Shown here: piece after piece, positions 10,466-23,800 of the stretch
Layout: each line of letters starts with the position of its first letter
How positions within the stretch are numbered: the first letter of the stretch is position 1
DNA from: Boswellia sacra
Lineage: Eukaryota; Streptophyta; Magnoliopsida; Sapindales; Burseraceae
Assembly (NCBI GenBank): GCA_013180625.2
Contig: SNVD02011147.1
Coordinates: forward strand, 434,001 to 498,000
Reading direction: 5' to 3'
DNA length: 64,000 nucleotides
Notes under the pieces: model-generated
Seen by the model: the letters and a program-made list of their open reading frames with translations, nothing else
Databases searched by the model: none
Told to the model about the DNA's origin: nothing
Made by a program: the position numbers and the translations under genes

Positions 10466-13286
10466 ATGACTTCACTTGCCCTCAAAACCAAATTTTCTCT
10501 CCAGCCAAACAACCCGACTCTCCATTTTCACTCACAAAACAAACTCCAAAGCATCAACTTTTCCAAGAAAGTAAAACTAAAAGTCAAAGTAACATGCTCA
10601 GCCAATGACCCATCACAGCAGCAACAACAACAGCAAAAACGGCAGAAGCGTTCAAAGAAGAAGAGAAGTGCAAGTGAAGGAGAGAAAGGAATTGACCCAG
10701 TTGGGTTCCTTACAAAACTTGGCATTACACACAAGCCCTTGGCCCAGTTTCATCGAGAAAGGTATAAAAACTTTTTTAGAAATTTTGATACAAAGAAACA
10801 AAAGGAAGCAAAGATGGTTGGTATATTCTCTCTGCTTGCTGAAAAGAACTTGAAATGTTGAGCAAACCAATTGCAATAATATAGCTCGGTTGAGTAACAC
10901 TTCTTTGGAGGTTAAAGCCGGATTTTTTAAGGGATTAATAATTTTTGCTTTGTTGTTAAATTTTGCAGGCACAAAGCATTGAAAGATCTGAAAGATGAAA
11001 TTTTAAAACGATTCCACAATTTAATGGAGTTTTCTACCGGGTTAGTTCATTAAATTCACTTCCCAACCTTTTTCTTTTGAATTATTTCACTAGTGCTAGA
11101 TAAGAGGAATGCTCTAAGTCTAGACCCTGAAAATCTTGAGAAGGCAAGAATATGACTGCGAGTTATTTAGTTTCTACTTTGTTTAAAATTTCATTTGGTC
11201 ATGTTATTTGAGTTACATTTTTTTGTGCAATGGTAGAACCCCAATATTGACATTCTAACTTGATATGTAACTGGAAAGGTTAAACTTTTGGTATAGTTGG
11301 ATAAGGGCAATGTGACAGTTCTAATCTCTTTGAGTTAATAGAAATTTGTGTATGATTTGATTGAATAAGAATTTGTGTTGCTGAAAATATTTTGTATGGT
11401 TGAGGTTCTGTTTAACTAAATTTAATGGTTCTTGGTGAATTTTTGTAGATTTCAGATAGTTGGTATGCATCGCAATGTGGAGCATCGAGTGGATTTTATG
11501 GACTGGGCTCCAGGTTTGACATAGTCCTAAATGTCTATGAAATCTATTTACTTAAGTTCACTTGTGATTGACTTTGTTCATGTAGCAAAGCTTTTGGCCA
11601 TGATTTTTTTTTTTTTTTTAAATAGTGACTATAATTTTGAAAACTTTCAATTTACTTGACCAAACATTTTTCCCAGAATACTTTCTCTGCTTCTATTCAA
11701 CAAACCTTTGCCAATTTCAATTTTAAGTTTTCACATAAGAAGCAAACTTTCAGTTTATCTGAACCTCTCTATTTTTGGTAGATTGTGTGTAAAAGTTAAG
11801 TGTGATGATTACAGGTGCTCGATATTGTGCATTGGTCGGTGACTTCAATGGGTGGTCACCAACAGAAAATTGTGCACGTGAGGGTCATTTTGGCCATGAT
11901 GACTATGGGTACTGGTTTATCATTCTTGAAGATAAACTAAGAGAAGGAGAGAAACCGGATGAACTCTATTTTCAGCAGTATAACTATGTAGATGACTATG
12001 ATAAAGGTGACAGTGGTGTTACCATTGAAGAGATTTTCAAGAAAGCTAATGATGAATACTGGGAACCCGGAGAGGACCGATTTGTGGAAAACCGTTTTGA
12101 AGTGCCTGCAAAGTTATATGAACAACTATTTGGGCCCAATGGTCCTCAGACGTTAGAGGAATTGGAGGAAATACCAGATCCGGAAACAAGATATAAGGCA
12201 TGGAAAGAACAGCATAAAGATGATCCACCAAGTAACCTACCTCCACTTGATATTATTGATAACGGAAAAGAATATGACATATTTAATATTCCAAGTGATC
12301 CTCTGTGGCAAGAGAAATTTCGTAGTAAGGCGCCTCCCATTCCATACTGGTTGGAGACCCGTAAAGGACGGAAGGCATGGTTGAAGAAGTACACTCCAGG
12401 AATTCCTCATGGAAGCAAATACAGGGTTTATTTTAACACTTCCGATGGACCATTGGAACGAGTACCGGCTTGGGCTACCTACGTACAACCAGGTAATTCT
12501 TTCTGAAGTCATTTCTTGCTAATTGTCTTATCCAGTGTCTTGTTAATTTTTACAATTTGTTACTGACATGTGAATCTACTGTTCTTCTCATTAAATCAAA
12601 ACCATCATTATGTGGAGAGCCATCGAGCTAGATAGGATTCCCTGCAGTTAGTGTAGAACACTTTCATATTGCAGTCTGGTGCACACCACTAATCCTATTC
12701 ATCAGCATCACTATGTTTTTGTATCTATTTATTTTACAAATTTACCATCTGCAGTAAATTAAATAGGTAGCTCCAAGTTGCAATACATTCAAATCTCTCA
12801 ATTATTTTCATTTTATTCAGATGCAGAAGGAAAACAAGCTTTTGCTATCCACTGGGAACCACCCCCGGAATTTGCATACAAATGGAGAAACACACGTCCA
12901 AACAGGCCACGATCCTTGCGTATATATGAATGTCATGTTGGTATAAGTGGATCAGAGCCAAAAATATCTTCTTTCAATGATTTTACTGAGAAGGTAGCTT
13001 CAAGAATTTGCTTTATTTGTTGATGTTTTATATTATGATGGTAATGATCCTTTTAAATTTGCACCAATTTTTTTCATTATAGGTCCTTCCTCATGTAAAA
13101 GATGCAGGATACAATGCGATCCAGTTAATTGGAGTTGTTGAACATAAAGATTACTTCACTATTGGTTACAAAGTGGGTTAATCTTTAATCTTTCTTCCTA
13201 GTTTTTCTTCCAACATCTTATATATACATTGAATTTCCCTGAAGTGCTGACATCCAAGTTCACTTTCTCTCTTCTTCTTCTTCTTG

Positions 13287-13317
<31 letters not shown>

Positions 13318-16300
13318 TTTTTCCCCCCTTCTGCCCACTCTGATCGTATTGAAATGGCTGATGTTTTATCTTTGAAAATGAAAAATTGATATCTCTAATA
13401 CATGGCAATTGAAGTCTGATTTTTGTGGCCCTGGTTTGTATCAGTTATGTTGTTTATCAAGATTGACGTAAACAACTGATGCCCACACATGATATCTGTG
13501 GTTTGCTGGCAAATAGTGCAGGAAATATACATATAGAATTACTGGTTGCATATTTTCAAGTGTCTTGGCCAGTTTGATAATGTTTCAAGAGGTGTTGTTT
13601 GACATGTGGTCACTTACTTGTTACTTTCGGTTGATTCCATACACTTCTATTTATTTATTTTGGAAATAGCTCTATGAATGTTATCAAACATTTATACTTT
13701 AATTCAGGTCACCAACTTGTATGCTGTTAGCAGCAGATTTGGCACTCCTGATGAGTTCAAGCGCTTGGTTGATGAAGCACATGGTTATCATTCTTCATAT
13801 TTTTATTCATTTTAATGTTCTTGCCTTTGTGCTTTACAAACAGCTGCTGCATCAAATATATCTTATTTTTGGCGGCGGGGTGGGTTGGGTTTTTTTTTTT
13901 TTTTTTTTTTTTTGGGGGGGGGGGGGGGGGGTGGTGGTGTTGCGGTGGAAGAAAGTAATACCACATTTGCAAAATTAGCAAAATTAGCATATAGATTATT
14001 TTAAATTAGCTAACTTGACATTGTTGTATTATGCCATTATCTATTACAATTTGCTTATTTTTTATTTTTATTTTTTTCACTCCTCATTTTGCTTCTCACA
14101 TCATTTGTACAAAAAAATCTTATATTCTTGGTTTGGAAGAATAGTGCTATCGAAAGTTTACATGCTTAGATCCCTTAGATTGCATCATGTGTTATTACAG
14201 TATCAAGTAAATATAGTTCTGCATGATAGCGTTGTAACATTCTGTCATTGAATGAAAGTTATATACTATTAATTACCTTTTTTCATTTGCAGGACTAGGA
14301 CTTCTGGTCTTCTTAGACATCGTCCATTCCTACTCATCTGCAGACCAGATGGTTGGATTATCATTGTTTGATGGATTAAATGATTGCTACTTTCATACTG
14401 GTAAAAGTTGTGAGAATTAATGGAGTTTCTTCTCTATTTGAAGTATTTTTCCTTTTTCTTACATGTATCCAAAAAATTCTTAATTAAATAGGTAAACGAG
14501 GTTATCACAAATACTGGGGAACCAGGATGTTCAAGTATGGCGACCTTGATGTGCTACATTTTCTCCTTTCAAATCTTAACTGGTAAAAGTGAAGCAGATC
14601 AGTGTTTGATTTTCCAAATTTCAGCTTTAGTGGAGTTCAATATGTGATTTGGCCTGTTCCTCAAGCTTCTGCCTAATTGTTTGTGGTCTTGTATTGTTGG
14701 GTTTTGGTTGATATCTTCCTTACTAAAAGAAATTTGCATTCCCTATTTGGGTCTAAAATGCGACATTGCTTACAGAATGATCTTTGAGCAGGTGGGTTAT
14801 GGAGTATCAGATTGACGGTTTTCAGTTCCATTCACTCTCATCGATGATATATACGCACAATGGTTTTGCATCTTTTACTGGTGATTTGGAGGAGTAAGTC
14901 ATCTGTGAAATACTTTTCATATCTTGTAGTGACATTTAGTTGTGTTTTCCTATGGTATTCTGTAGGAAGTTCTTCAGTTTTGTTAATTTTTGACATATGG
15001 CTGGAATTCTTTTGCTTATAGAACATGTTAGCATGTATTTATTGGACCCACTGAATCGCTTATTTACATCTTTGTTTGGGCTCTGTTTAGACCTGAATTG
15101 TCTTTGACTTGCATATCTGCAATTTGTCATAAGAATTTCAGATTTTGTCAATGTACAGGATGACTTATCATATTTACCCAAGACCTTCAGAACAACATTT
15201 TATTGTACTGGTAACCAGTACTGGACCCCCTGGGTCATAGGTAGGTTCTAACAGGTCGGGAGAAATGGTTTGGTTCAAATATTGCTCAGCAAGAAAAAGG
15301 AAAATAAGTATAAAGGGATAAACTATAATGACTCATATTGCGATGTTACTTCTAAGCCCTATCTTCAACCTCACAATTTTTCTTGAAATCTCTGCTCTGC
15401 ATAGTCTTTATTGTGGCAAATTCAAGTTTGTATGAATATAATTTCCTCTTATTGCAGGTATTGCAATCAATATGTTGACAAGGATGCACTATTATATCTC
15501 ATTTTAGCAAATGAGGTACTGCATGGTCTTCACCCTAACATTATAACCATTGCTGAAGATGTAAGTAATTATGGTTTATGATGTTCTTTTAGCTATTGAG
15601 ACTCAGCAGATCCATTTTGACTTTTAGCCTTCTTATAATAATTTTCTGTGAAATACAATTAACCCAAAAGCTTAAACTTGCTGGTTAGGTCCAAGATTAG
15701 TATCTAAGCTGTAGCAAAGCCTCTTGCTAATTAGACTGGAGTTAGGTTTAACATGTGATTATGAGCTTATTTTGCTTGCTACATTTTAATTTATAGATTT
15801 TTTCCCCTTCCAAAAGTGCTATAAACACATGACATTTTGGCCAAATAGACTCTGGTAATATATTGAAACATAATGAATCCTAGAAGTTCTAGTTCATGTG
15901 AAAAGACTAATAGTAGTTAGACTTAAACAACAAATCCCACATAATGCCAAATTTAGTTAATGGACTTGTCACTTGGATCCAAACATTTATCATTTTTCTC
16001 TGTAATATAATTTAACAAATAGAATGAGAAATTTTTTTTGACTCTTATACAAGAACTGTTGATCAAATAACTTATGATTCCATGCTGAAACACCATTGAA
16101 CCTAAGAGCTGATAATTGTAGGTTTCCTGGTGGTTAATTTAAGCTCTAACTCCTATAGGATGGCAAACTAGTGTTATTTAAATTTTTTATTCTTGTCCTT
16201 GGTCAGGCAACATATTATCCTGGACTATGTGAGCCAACCTCCCAAGGTGGACTGGGATTTGATTACTTTGTCAACCTTTCTGTGTCAGAGATGTGGTTAT

Positions 16301-18807
16301 CTTTTCTTGAGAATACTTCTGACAAGGAATGGAGCATGAGCAAGGTTGTTACTTGATTTTTGCCACTCATCCTAGCATCAGATGTGATTTTTTCTTGCTT
16401 TATGAATTCTCTCTATGATTATTTTGTTATTCTTTAATTTCATCATTTAAGAATAAATTCTGTAGTGCAGATTGTCAGCACATTAGTGGGCAGCGGAAAA
16501 TATTCTGATAAAATGCTTATGTATGCTGAAAATCATAGCCAAGTAATCATCTGCTTCTATCTCTTTTCTCACTTCGAAGGGTTTATTTTCAAAATATTAC
16601 AACAAAATTGGGGATATACTACCTTGCATCTAATGCAAGAGTACATCCATTTTCATATTTTCATATAAAGGTTGTAAATGGTCATATAAAAGTTGTAAAT
16701 GTGTATATAAAACTTGTAAATAAGCATATATAACCCTTATATGAATGGTTATTTAGTAAATTGTATATGCTTATTTACAAGTTTTTTATGTAAGCTTATA
16801 ACTTTTATATTAAGTGATGTATCCTTACATCTGATGTATTGTAGCCAAACCTAAAATTGTTAATGGATTTTTATTTATATGTGTTTGGATGATTGCTGCA
16901 ACTTGCCATTACAATCTTGCATTTCAGTCCATCTCTGGAGGAAGGTCATTTGCAGAGATATTGTTTGGTGAAATCACAGCGCAGTCTCCGGGCTTGAACG
17001 ATTCATTGCTTCGAGGGTGTTCATTACATAAAGTACATTGCACTCCTATGTTCTGTTGTTTCTCACTTTCCACTACAAATTATATTCTTAAGTATGCATA
17101 GAGAACAAAAAGAAAAAAACCTTGAATGCGACTTCCTCACTTTCTCAATACTCTTCATGCTGCTGTTTTAAACATCTCCGATTGTTTCAATTTACTTTTA
17201 GAAATAAAACCTTTTTCTGCATAGCATGAGACATCTCTTGAGTTAGTACAAGACATTGCATAAACATTGATATTCACTCAATATTTTTATGCTTTTGTAT
17301 GCTTTATTTTAGATTTATTTTGTCAACAGATGATCAGATTGATAACATTTACACTTGGTGGTCGTGCTTACCTTAACTTCATGGGCAATGAATTTGGCCA
17401 TCCGAAGGTGTGATTGCCTGGTCTCCGATATTCTTGAATGCTTTAATCATTCTGCAATTAATGATCTTCTCATGGACAGAGGGTTGAGTTCCCAATGCCG
17501 AACAACAACTTCTCATTTTCACTTGCCAACCGTCGCTGGGATTTGCTAGAAAATGATGAAGGAGTATATTGCAAATTATATACCTTTGATAAGGTGTCAG
17601 CTCATCACTTACTAATACAGCTTTAAATATGGTTTACCCATACATTATAAGACCTTATGGTTTCTCTTTTAGTCAGAATTGTTTTTTAAGATTTGTACCA
17701 ATGCTGAAAAATGCTGACTGTTTAGCATTTATATGTCACTTGTACCACGTTTTAACACTTACCCCTTTTCTAGGAAATGATGAAGTTGGACGAAAATCAA
17801 AGGGTGCTTTCAAGAGGCTTGCCTAACGTTCACCACGTGAATGACACAAAAATGGTATGAAATAATATCTATATTAATTAGTTTGTGCATTGCTTTTTTT
17901 TTTTGTTTGGTTTGGTTGGGGGGTGGGGTTGGTTTGGGCATGTATGGCAGAACTTTAGTTTAGTTTAACTGCCTTTCATCTACTTTTTATGGATTGGCTT
18001 GTACTGGCAAATTCATGCCTGTATGCTTGTCTGTGAGGGTTGATGTGGTAGGAACTCTTTCCTGGACTGAGATAACCCAATTGTATGTTGCATATAATTA
18101 TAGAGTTATAACTGTTTTATGAGTTACTAATACATGAACCAAACACTTTTGATGCTGTAGGTCATATTTTGATAGTAGTGCTCTGATTTCTAGTTAATTT
18201 TTTACCGTTCTCCTCCTCTCTCTCTAAAAGTTTTAATGGTGATTGCTTCTCCCCGCTAAAAGTTTATTGTTGCCTTTAATCTGTTATTTTATTGTGCTTC
18301 ACTCTCTTAGAAATTCACTGATACTTTATATATATGGTTAGCATCTGTTATTATATTTTGGTTTTTTTGTGGAAGGTAGACCATATAATTTTCGTTCCTA
18401 AATGTCGTTGGCTCCTCTTTACAGGTAATATCTTACACAAGAGGTCCTCTTCTTTTCATATTCAACTTTCATCCAACAGATTCCTATGAAAAATACCACG
18501 TAGGTGTTGAGGAAGCAGGAGAATATCGAGTAAGCAGTAGTTTAATACTAATTGTATTAAAATTTTTAGGCCAGATTCAGAAGTTCTAATTGTTAAAGCA
18601 CATATGAATTCTGGATTATCATAATTATATCATTACATAGGTTTCCATGATCTCTTGATTGCAATTTGATACCCTACAGTTTAGTCTAGTAATTTCATTA
18701 ATGGCACAGGTCATACTAAACACAGATGAGAGCAAGTATGGAGGTCGAGGGCTTTTACAGGAGCAACAATATCTTCAAAGGACCATTTTCAAAACGTAAT
18801 AATTATG

Positions 18808-18883
<76 letters not shown>

Positions 18884-19285
18884 GTCTGGTTTATGTTTTT
18901 TTATGTTATATATAACTTTGTTAATGCAGGGTTGATGGCCTCCGAAACTGCTTAGAGGTGCCTGTGCCTAGTAGGACTGCACAGGTTGGTATATTTTGCT
19001 ACCATTATGTGTTTCATCATATAAACAGATTGAACATTATTGGTGATAGTTTGAACCCAAATGAGCATCTCTGCACCTCCCATGTGCAAGCTACCTAGTC
19101 TTGCTTACGGGACCCCAATTTATGGTGTACAAATAGAAACAACCAAAATCCATTTTTAACGAGTACCCACTTAACGGAATGTCATTTTCTCCAACTTTTT
19201 CACATTTCTAACATGAATATGTCATAAAGAGCTAACCTTTTCATCTCTGCAGGTTTACAAATTAAGTCGAATCTTAAGAGACTGA
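10466..19285 (+). CDS. 1,4-alpha-glucan-branching-enzyme-like GH13 protein (plastid, EMB2729/BE1 type)
   Basis: Twenty-one exons: 10466-10761, 10969-11040, 11449-11513, 11815-12492, 12821-12993, 13083-13172, 13708-13783, 14293-14400, 14492-14582, 14792-14893, 15458-15560, 16207-16344, 16471-16542, 16928-17032, 17330-17407, 17480-17593, 17774-17854, 18425-18529, 18710-18795, 18930-18984, 19253-19285. They join in phase to 906 aa. The Ser/Lys-rich N-terminus looks like a plastid transit peptide and includes a Q run. A CBM48-like module ([12 protein letters not shown]) precedes a GH13 barrel and a C-terminal all-beta domain. GH13 regions: I DIVHSY (D492), II DGFQFH with H563 where the nucleophile Asp should be, III TIAED with E617 kept, IV AENHSQ with S687 where Asp should be. 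The protein therefore probably does not branch glucan by the normal mechanism. As I recall, the Arabidopsis homologue is essential for embryo development and has no demonstrated branching activity. Confidence 0.93.
13890..13933. repeat. Homopolymer junction, T run then G run
   Basis: An uninterrupted T tract passes directly into an almost pure G tract inside an intron. Length is probably uncertain in the assembly. Confidence 0.9.
16604..16856. repeat. Fold-back MITE-like inverted repeat in an intron of the branching-enzyme-like gene
   Basis: The left arm (about 16604-16730, tgcatctaatgcaagagtac then aaacttgtaaataagcatat) is the imperfect reverse complement of the right arm (about 16755-16856, ending catctgatgtattgtagcc). 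The transcript could form a long hairpin. No transposase and no clear target duplication are seen. It lies in the intron between exons 13 and 14 (16543-16927). Confidence 0.65.
18810..18880. repeat. Compound microsatellite (CT)n(AT)n(AC)n
   Basis: A run of ct pairs is followed by at pairs and then ac pairs, in the intron between exons 19 and 20 of the branching-enzyme-like gene. Likely length-polymorphic. Confidence 0.95.
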
Positions 19286-20846
19286 GTTATTTGGCATCCG
19301 CGAAGAAACTTGCATTGCAGAATTCTGGGAATAAAAAACAAAATTTGGTTGGTCATTGTTAAATCACTCCTAACGACAAAGTCTCTTTGGAGAAATTCAA
19401 TGATTGAGAACCAAATCAGTACACTCGAAGGAAAGAACTGTATTTGCTAATGCACTAGTTTTTTGTGGCAGTTTTCTATAGTGTACAGATAGCTGGGGGA
19501 AATGGTTACTGCTTACTATTTACATAGTCTCAGAAGCTTCACCACAATAACATGAAACATTGAACATCTTGCTGCATAAGTGAGCTTGGCGAATTAATGG
19601 TGCTTGAAGAAAAGGCCTTTCTTGAAGAACAATGGAAAATTCATTAGACATCAAAATATTTAACAGCTTGACTTGTTCAAGCCATCTTTTAAACGGGTAA
19701 TGAATAGAAGTATTAACCAATTCTCATCTTAGTTAGGATTGTCTTTAGGTTGTGAGTAAAGGTACTGGCCAATGCAACGCATCCCTGCACAATATTAAAA
19801 AGTGTTGACTAGGTAATGAATACTTGCGATTTCTAAATATTAATGTATAATTTTATGAGCTCGGTTCATTTTTACCTTTGATAATTGGTTTGTTTAATTT
19901 ATCTGTGTTAAGGGAAATTTGTACAGCCCATTAGATTAAGATTAGCTAACTTAGACCAAAGATTTATGATTTTGTTTTGATAATTAGTTATAACATATTT
20001 TAAAAGGTAGAGATTTTTTAACACAAATTTTGGGTGTAATATATATTGAGGCAAATTTCTAATAATTTATCTCAACTAAAGTAATGATTGAAAATTAAAG
20101 CAAATTTATCAATTATTCCAATCATTAAATAATGTGAGGTATATGATTATTATTAAAATTTATGTTGAGAATTCCATTAAGATTTAATTTTTTTTAATTT
20201 CGACCTTAGTACTTATATTTTATTCAACTAATATCCATAATTAACATGCATTTGAAAAAAAATATTTTTATTGCATTCATAAACTGATTATTATATAAAA
20301 TAACATAGATTCAAAAAGTAGTTTTATTTTTAGATGTGTTTTCAACAAATAATTTTACTTCAAAATATTTTCATGTTAAAGCTTTGTTCTATAATTCCAT
20401 AACTCTACAGTTGTGTATGACAACTCCGCAGAGAATGGAGATGGTGCTTTGTAATATATCTCTCTATAGAGCTGTTAAGCATAACTACAAAGCTACATAG
20501 AGTAACGTTTTGAATTTTTTGACATGAAAATAAAAAAAAATCACCCTAAAAAGAAAGATTATTTTTAAAAATTTTCCAAAATTGATTTGGTGTTCTCTCT
20601 TCTCAGTAAAGGCGCGAGATTGATAAATAATTTGAAAAAAGACAAAAAAAGGGTGCTCCTGAAAACAGTAACGATCACGTCCGTTAAAAAAAAAAAAACA
20701 AGTGTCTTACACCCACGCGCATGTAAAGCACGTGTGCTTAAGTCTCCCGAAACCCGAACAAAAACAACACACGGAGAAGCAAGTCATTTCTGTGTCTGTT
20801 TTCTTGTAGGAAAACTTTTAACAGAAAGCGCGAGAACTTATTTATC
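19286..20846. other. Intergenic region: 3' end of the branching-enzyme-like gene and CNOT9 promoter
   Basis: 19286-19800 is probably 3' UTR plus downstream DNA. The rest is AT-rich. 20690-20846 is more GC-rich and pyrimidine-poor and probably holds the CNOT9 5' UTR. No further gene seen. Confidence 0.5.
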
Positions 20847-23800
20847 ATGGCGAATCTACCCCAGTCGCTGTCCTTAAACGCGCCGTTCGGGGGTGGTCCC
20901 AGCGCGTCCAATCCTTCCGTCGCCGCCGGTACTGGAGCCAATAAAGACCGGAAAATGGCGTCAGCGGAACACTTGGTTCTCGATCTAAGCAACCCAGATT
21001 TGAGAGAAAACGCCCTTCTCGAACTTTCGAAGGTAATTCTATCTACGAATTCAATTTGACTCAAAAATCAAAACCTAAAGCCTTAATTTTTTTAATTTTA
21101 TTATTATTATTATTATTATTCAGTCCTTAGTTATGTAGTTCATTGGCGATAGAAAATTAGGGCTTTGAGTGAAATGAAATAAATTTTGATGTTTTGATGC
21201 TTGTACAACTAGATTAAAGTTTATTTATTTGGGTTCAGCGGTATTGGGTTGTATTTGATTTCAAGATGGTCTTTGTTTAATGTTGGTTTTTGTATATGAG
21301 ATGATAAAGGAACTCAGATATGAGACATGTTGCATAGGAAGTAGTTTTGAAGAATGGATTAGTAGACATTAAGTTATTTTTCCGATGATTAATCTCTGGC
21401 AAGGGTGAATAATAGATTGACTTTGAGGTGCTAATATATATTGTAAGATGCACATCGTTGCTTAGTTAAACAGATGTTTGGTGTTAGCGTTTCATTGTAC
21501 TTCCATTTTGTTATTCATAATTTCAGGTGTAATTCAACCTTGAAATATTTGTATGAAGGACCATTTTTTTATGTTTCATATGTTTTGAGTTTATTGCCCC
21601 CCCTTGACTAGGATACCATCTGAATCAGATAAGAAGCATTACCAAACATACCCGAAGATACTTTTCCCACTCACAATTATTGGGTTAATGCAGCCCAGCT
21701 TTGTTGTATTATGGTGTATAGCATTTTGATATGATGGTTGTTTATGGTTTATTTATGCAAAATAAATTTATTCATCCATTGATTTTTGAGAAAACAAATT
21801 TTTGGAATCTGATATTGCTTGTTCATTTTTTTTTCTGCTTTTAAGAATTAGACAAATCGTTGGAGGGTAGGATTCACTTGTGAAATGACTAAGCATAAGT
21901 TGACTCTGTATAAATGTTGTCCATGCTCTGCTCTTTATATGGTTATGCAATTTAACTGTATGATGTTTGTGTGCTGTAATTATAAACTAGTGTCCGCCTT
22001 TGGTTTTTTAGAACAAGGAATTATTTCAAGATTTGGCTCCTTTCGTGTGGAATTCTTTTGGTACTATAGCTGCACTCATACAGGTATGCCTAATAAACTT
22101 GTGTTTTTTTTTTTTGTTTTTATCTTTAGAAGAGAGAATTATTTCAAGATTTGGCTCCCTTGTTGTGGAATTCTTTTGGTACTATTGCAGCATTATTACA
22201 GGTATGTTTTTATGGTTGGTTTTTTATTATTTTTCTCCTTCACCCACCTCCCATGTTTGCCATAATTTTCACTTTCAATTTGTTTAATATACTTGATCTT
22301 TACGGGAGAGCTTCTGTCTTTTATTCTAACAATTGATTTATGCAAGCAACTAGTAATGTATCATGGTTATACATACTATTGCTCTAGTTTATGTTGCTAA
22401 TTTCATAATTTATTAAAAGTTATGGTAATGATAGACAGCAGGAAAAATATGTACAAGAGATAGAGAAACAATTAAAACCTTTCTCAGGGTGAAGACAAAG
22501 TTAATAAATTTATAAAATTAAAATGTTTTGTTGCATGGCCCTGTTCAAAGATGAAACAGATATTAGACTAGTGGCTCAGAAATGGTCCATTTATTTTGTT
22601 TCCTGGTTTTTATACATTGTTGGCTTAACATGTTTTTCTTGTGTTGCAAATTTTGGCTTTTTATACCAGCTTGCTGTTGTCTTAATATTCTTGATCTCTT
22701 TTTTATTTGACTTCCACATTTTAACTCAATTACCAGGGTGGAATAAGATTCTCTGTTAGCTCTTTGTGCTATGTGTGCACATAATGGTAGTTGAATAGTA
22801 GCCAAGTCCCTTGTTATGTTTTATCTTCATCTTGTTGTGTTACTTGTCTCAACCTCCTATTTTTGCCTGCAGGAGATAGTTTCAATATATCCTGTTCTAT
22901 CGCCACCTAACCTTACGCCTGCCCAATCAAATCGAGTTTGCAATGCTTTAGCTCTTCTTCAGGTCAGATTTTGTTTCCTTCTAGACTTCTTTATTAACTT
23001 ATTACTTCATTTTGAAGTTGTTATTGTTATAACTGTTTACAATTGGATGGCTCGTATTAATTGCATTCTAGGTGATTGGTGCCTCTTTGCTTTTTCTGGA
23101 TATGAGAAAATATATTTGTTGCTTTCTTCTTGAATAGATGACTTTATAGCTCAGATAGAAAAGACAAAAGAGTGACTTTTCAGCAAATGATTCAGGTGGA
23201 TGAGAAAGACACGTCTCTTGGATGAGGATTGAATTTTCTAGTTTAACTTAATTTAGCTCTATGTGGTGTACGCTAGTGTGAAAGAATGAATTTTAGAGGA
23301 GATGCTCATGTATTATATTTAATTTGTGTCAACTGCTGTGGATTCCTGTATTTGTGTACCTGGAGGCGTCACTAATTCTTTATAAATTTAATCTTTTCTT
23401 GCAGTGTGTGGCTTCTCATCCAGACACAAGGATGTTATTTCTTAATGGTAATACTTCTGACCTTTTTGACATACTTGCATTGAGGAGATTTCTTCTAGTT
23501 TATTTTTGTTCTTGGTCAGTTCTTAAATTTGCATTGAGAGTCAAAATGTATCATGTAAGTTGGGTGGAATTATTACATATTTTTGTCATGATTCCCTGAA
23601 CCAATGATGTGCAAGTGGGGTAGCTGTATCAAAGTTTAAGATGTGCGAATGGGTTTAGTCCCCTTTCATCATTTGAATTGCCAACAGGGAGGTGGAAGCT
23701 GACTTTTTGGCCTCTGAATGGATGAATGGTGATAAAGACGGTTGTTGTAGTCATAGGTGTAGAAAGAGAGACTATGCGTGTTAATGCTTGTTGAGTGGTT

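Noticed and set aside
13178..13408. Minus-strand open frame rich in Arg/Glu/Lys
   Set aside because: Created by a CT microsatellite in an intron of the branching-enzyme-like gene.
22012..22201. Reading exons 2a and 2b as both included in one CNOT9 mRNA
   Set aside because: It stays in frame but would repeat a 24-residue helix segment, and the 46-nt spacer is too short for efficient plant splicing.
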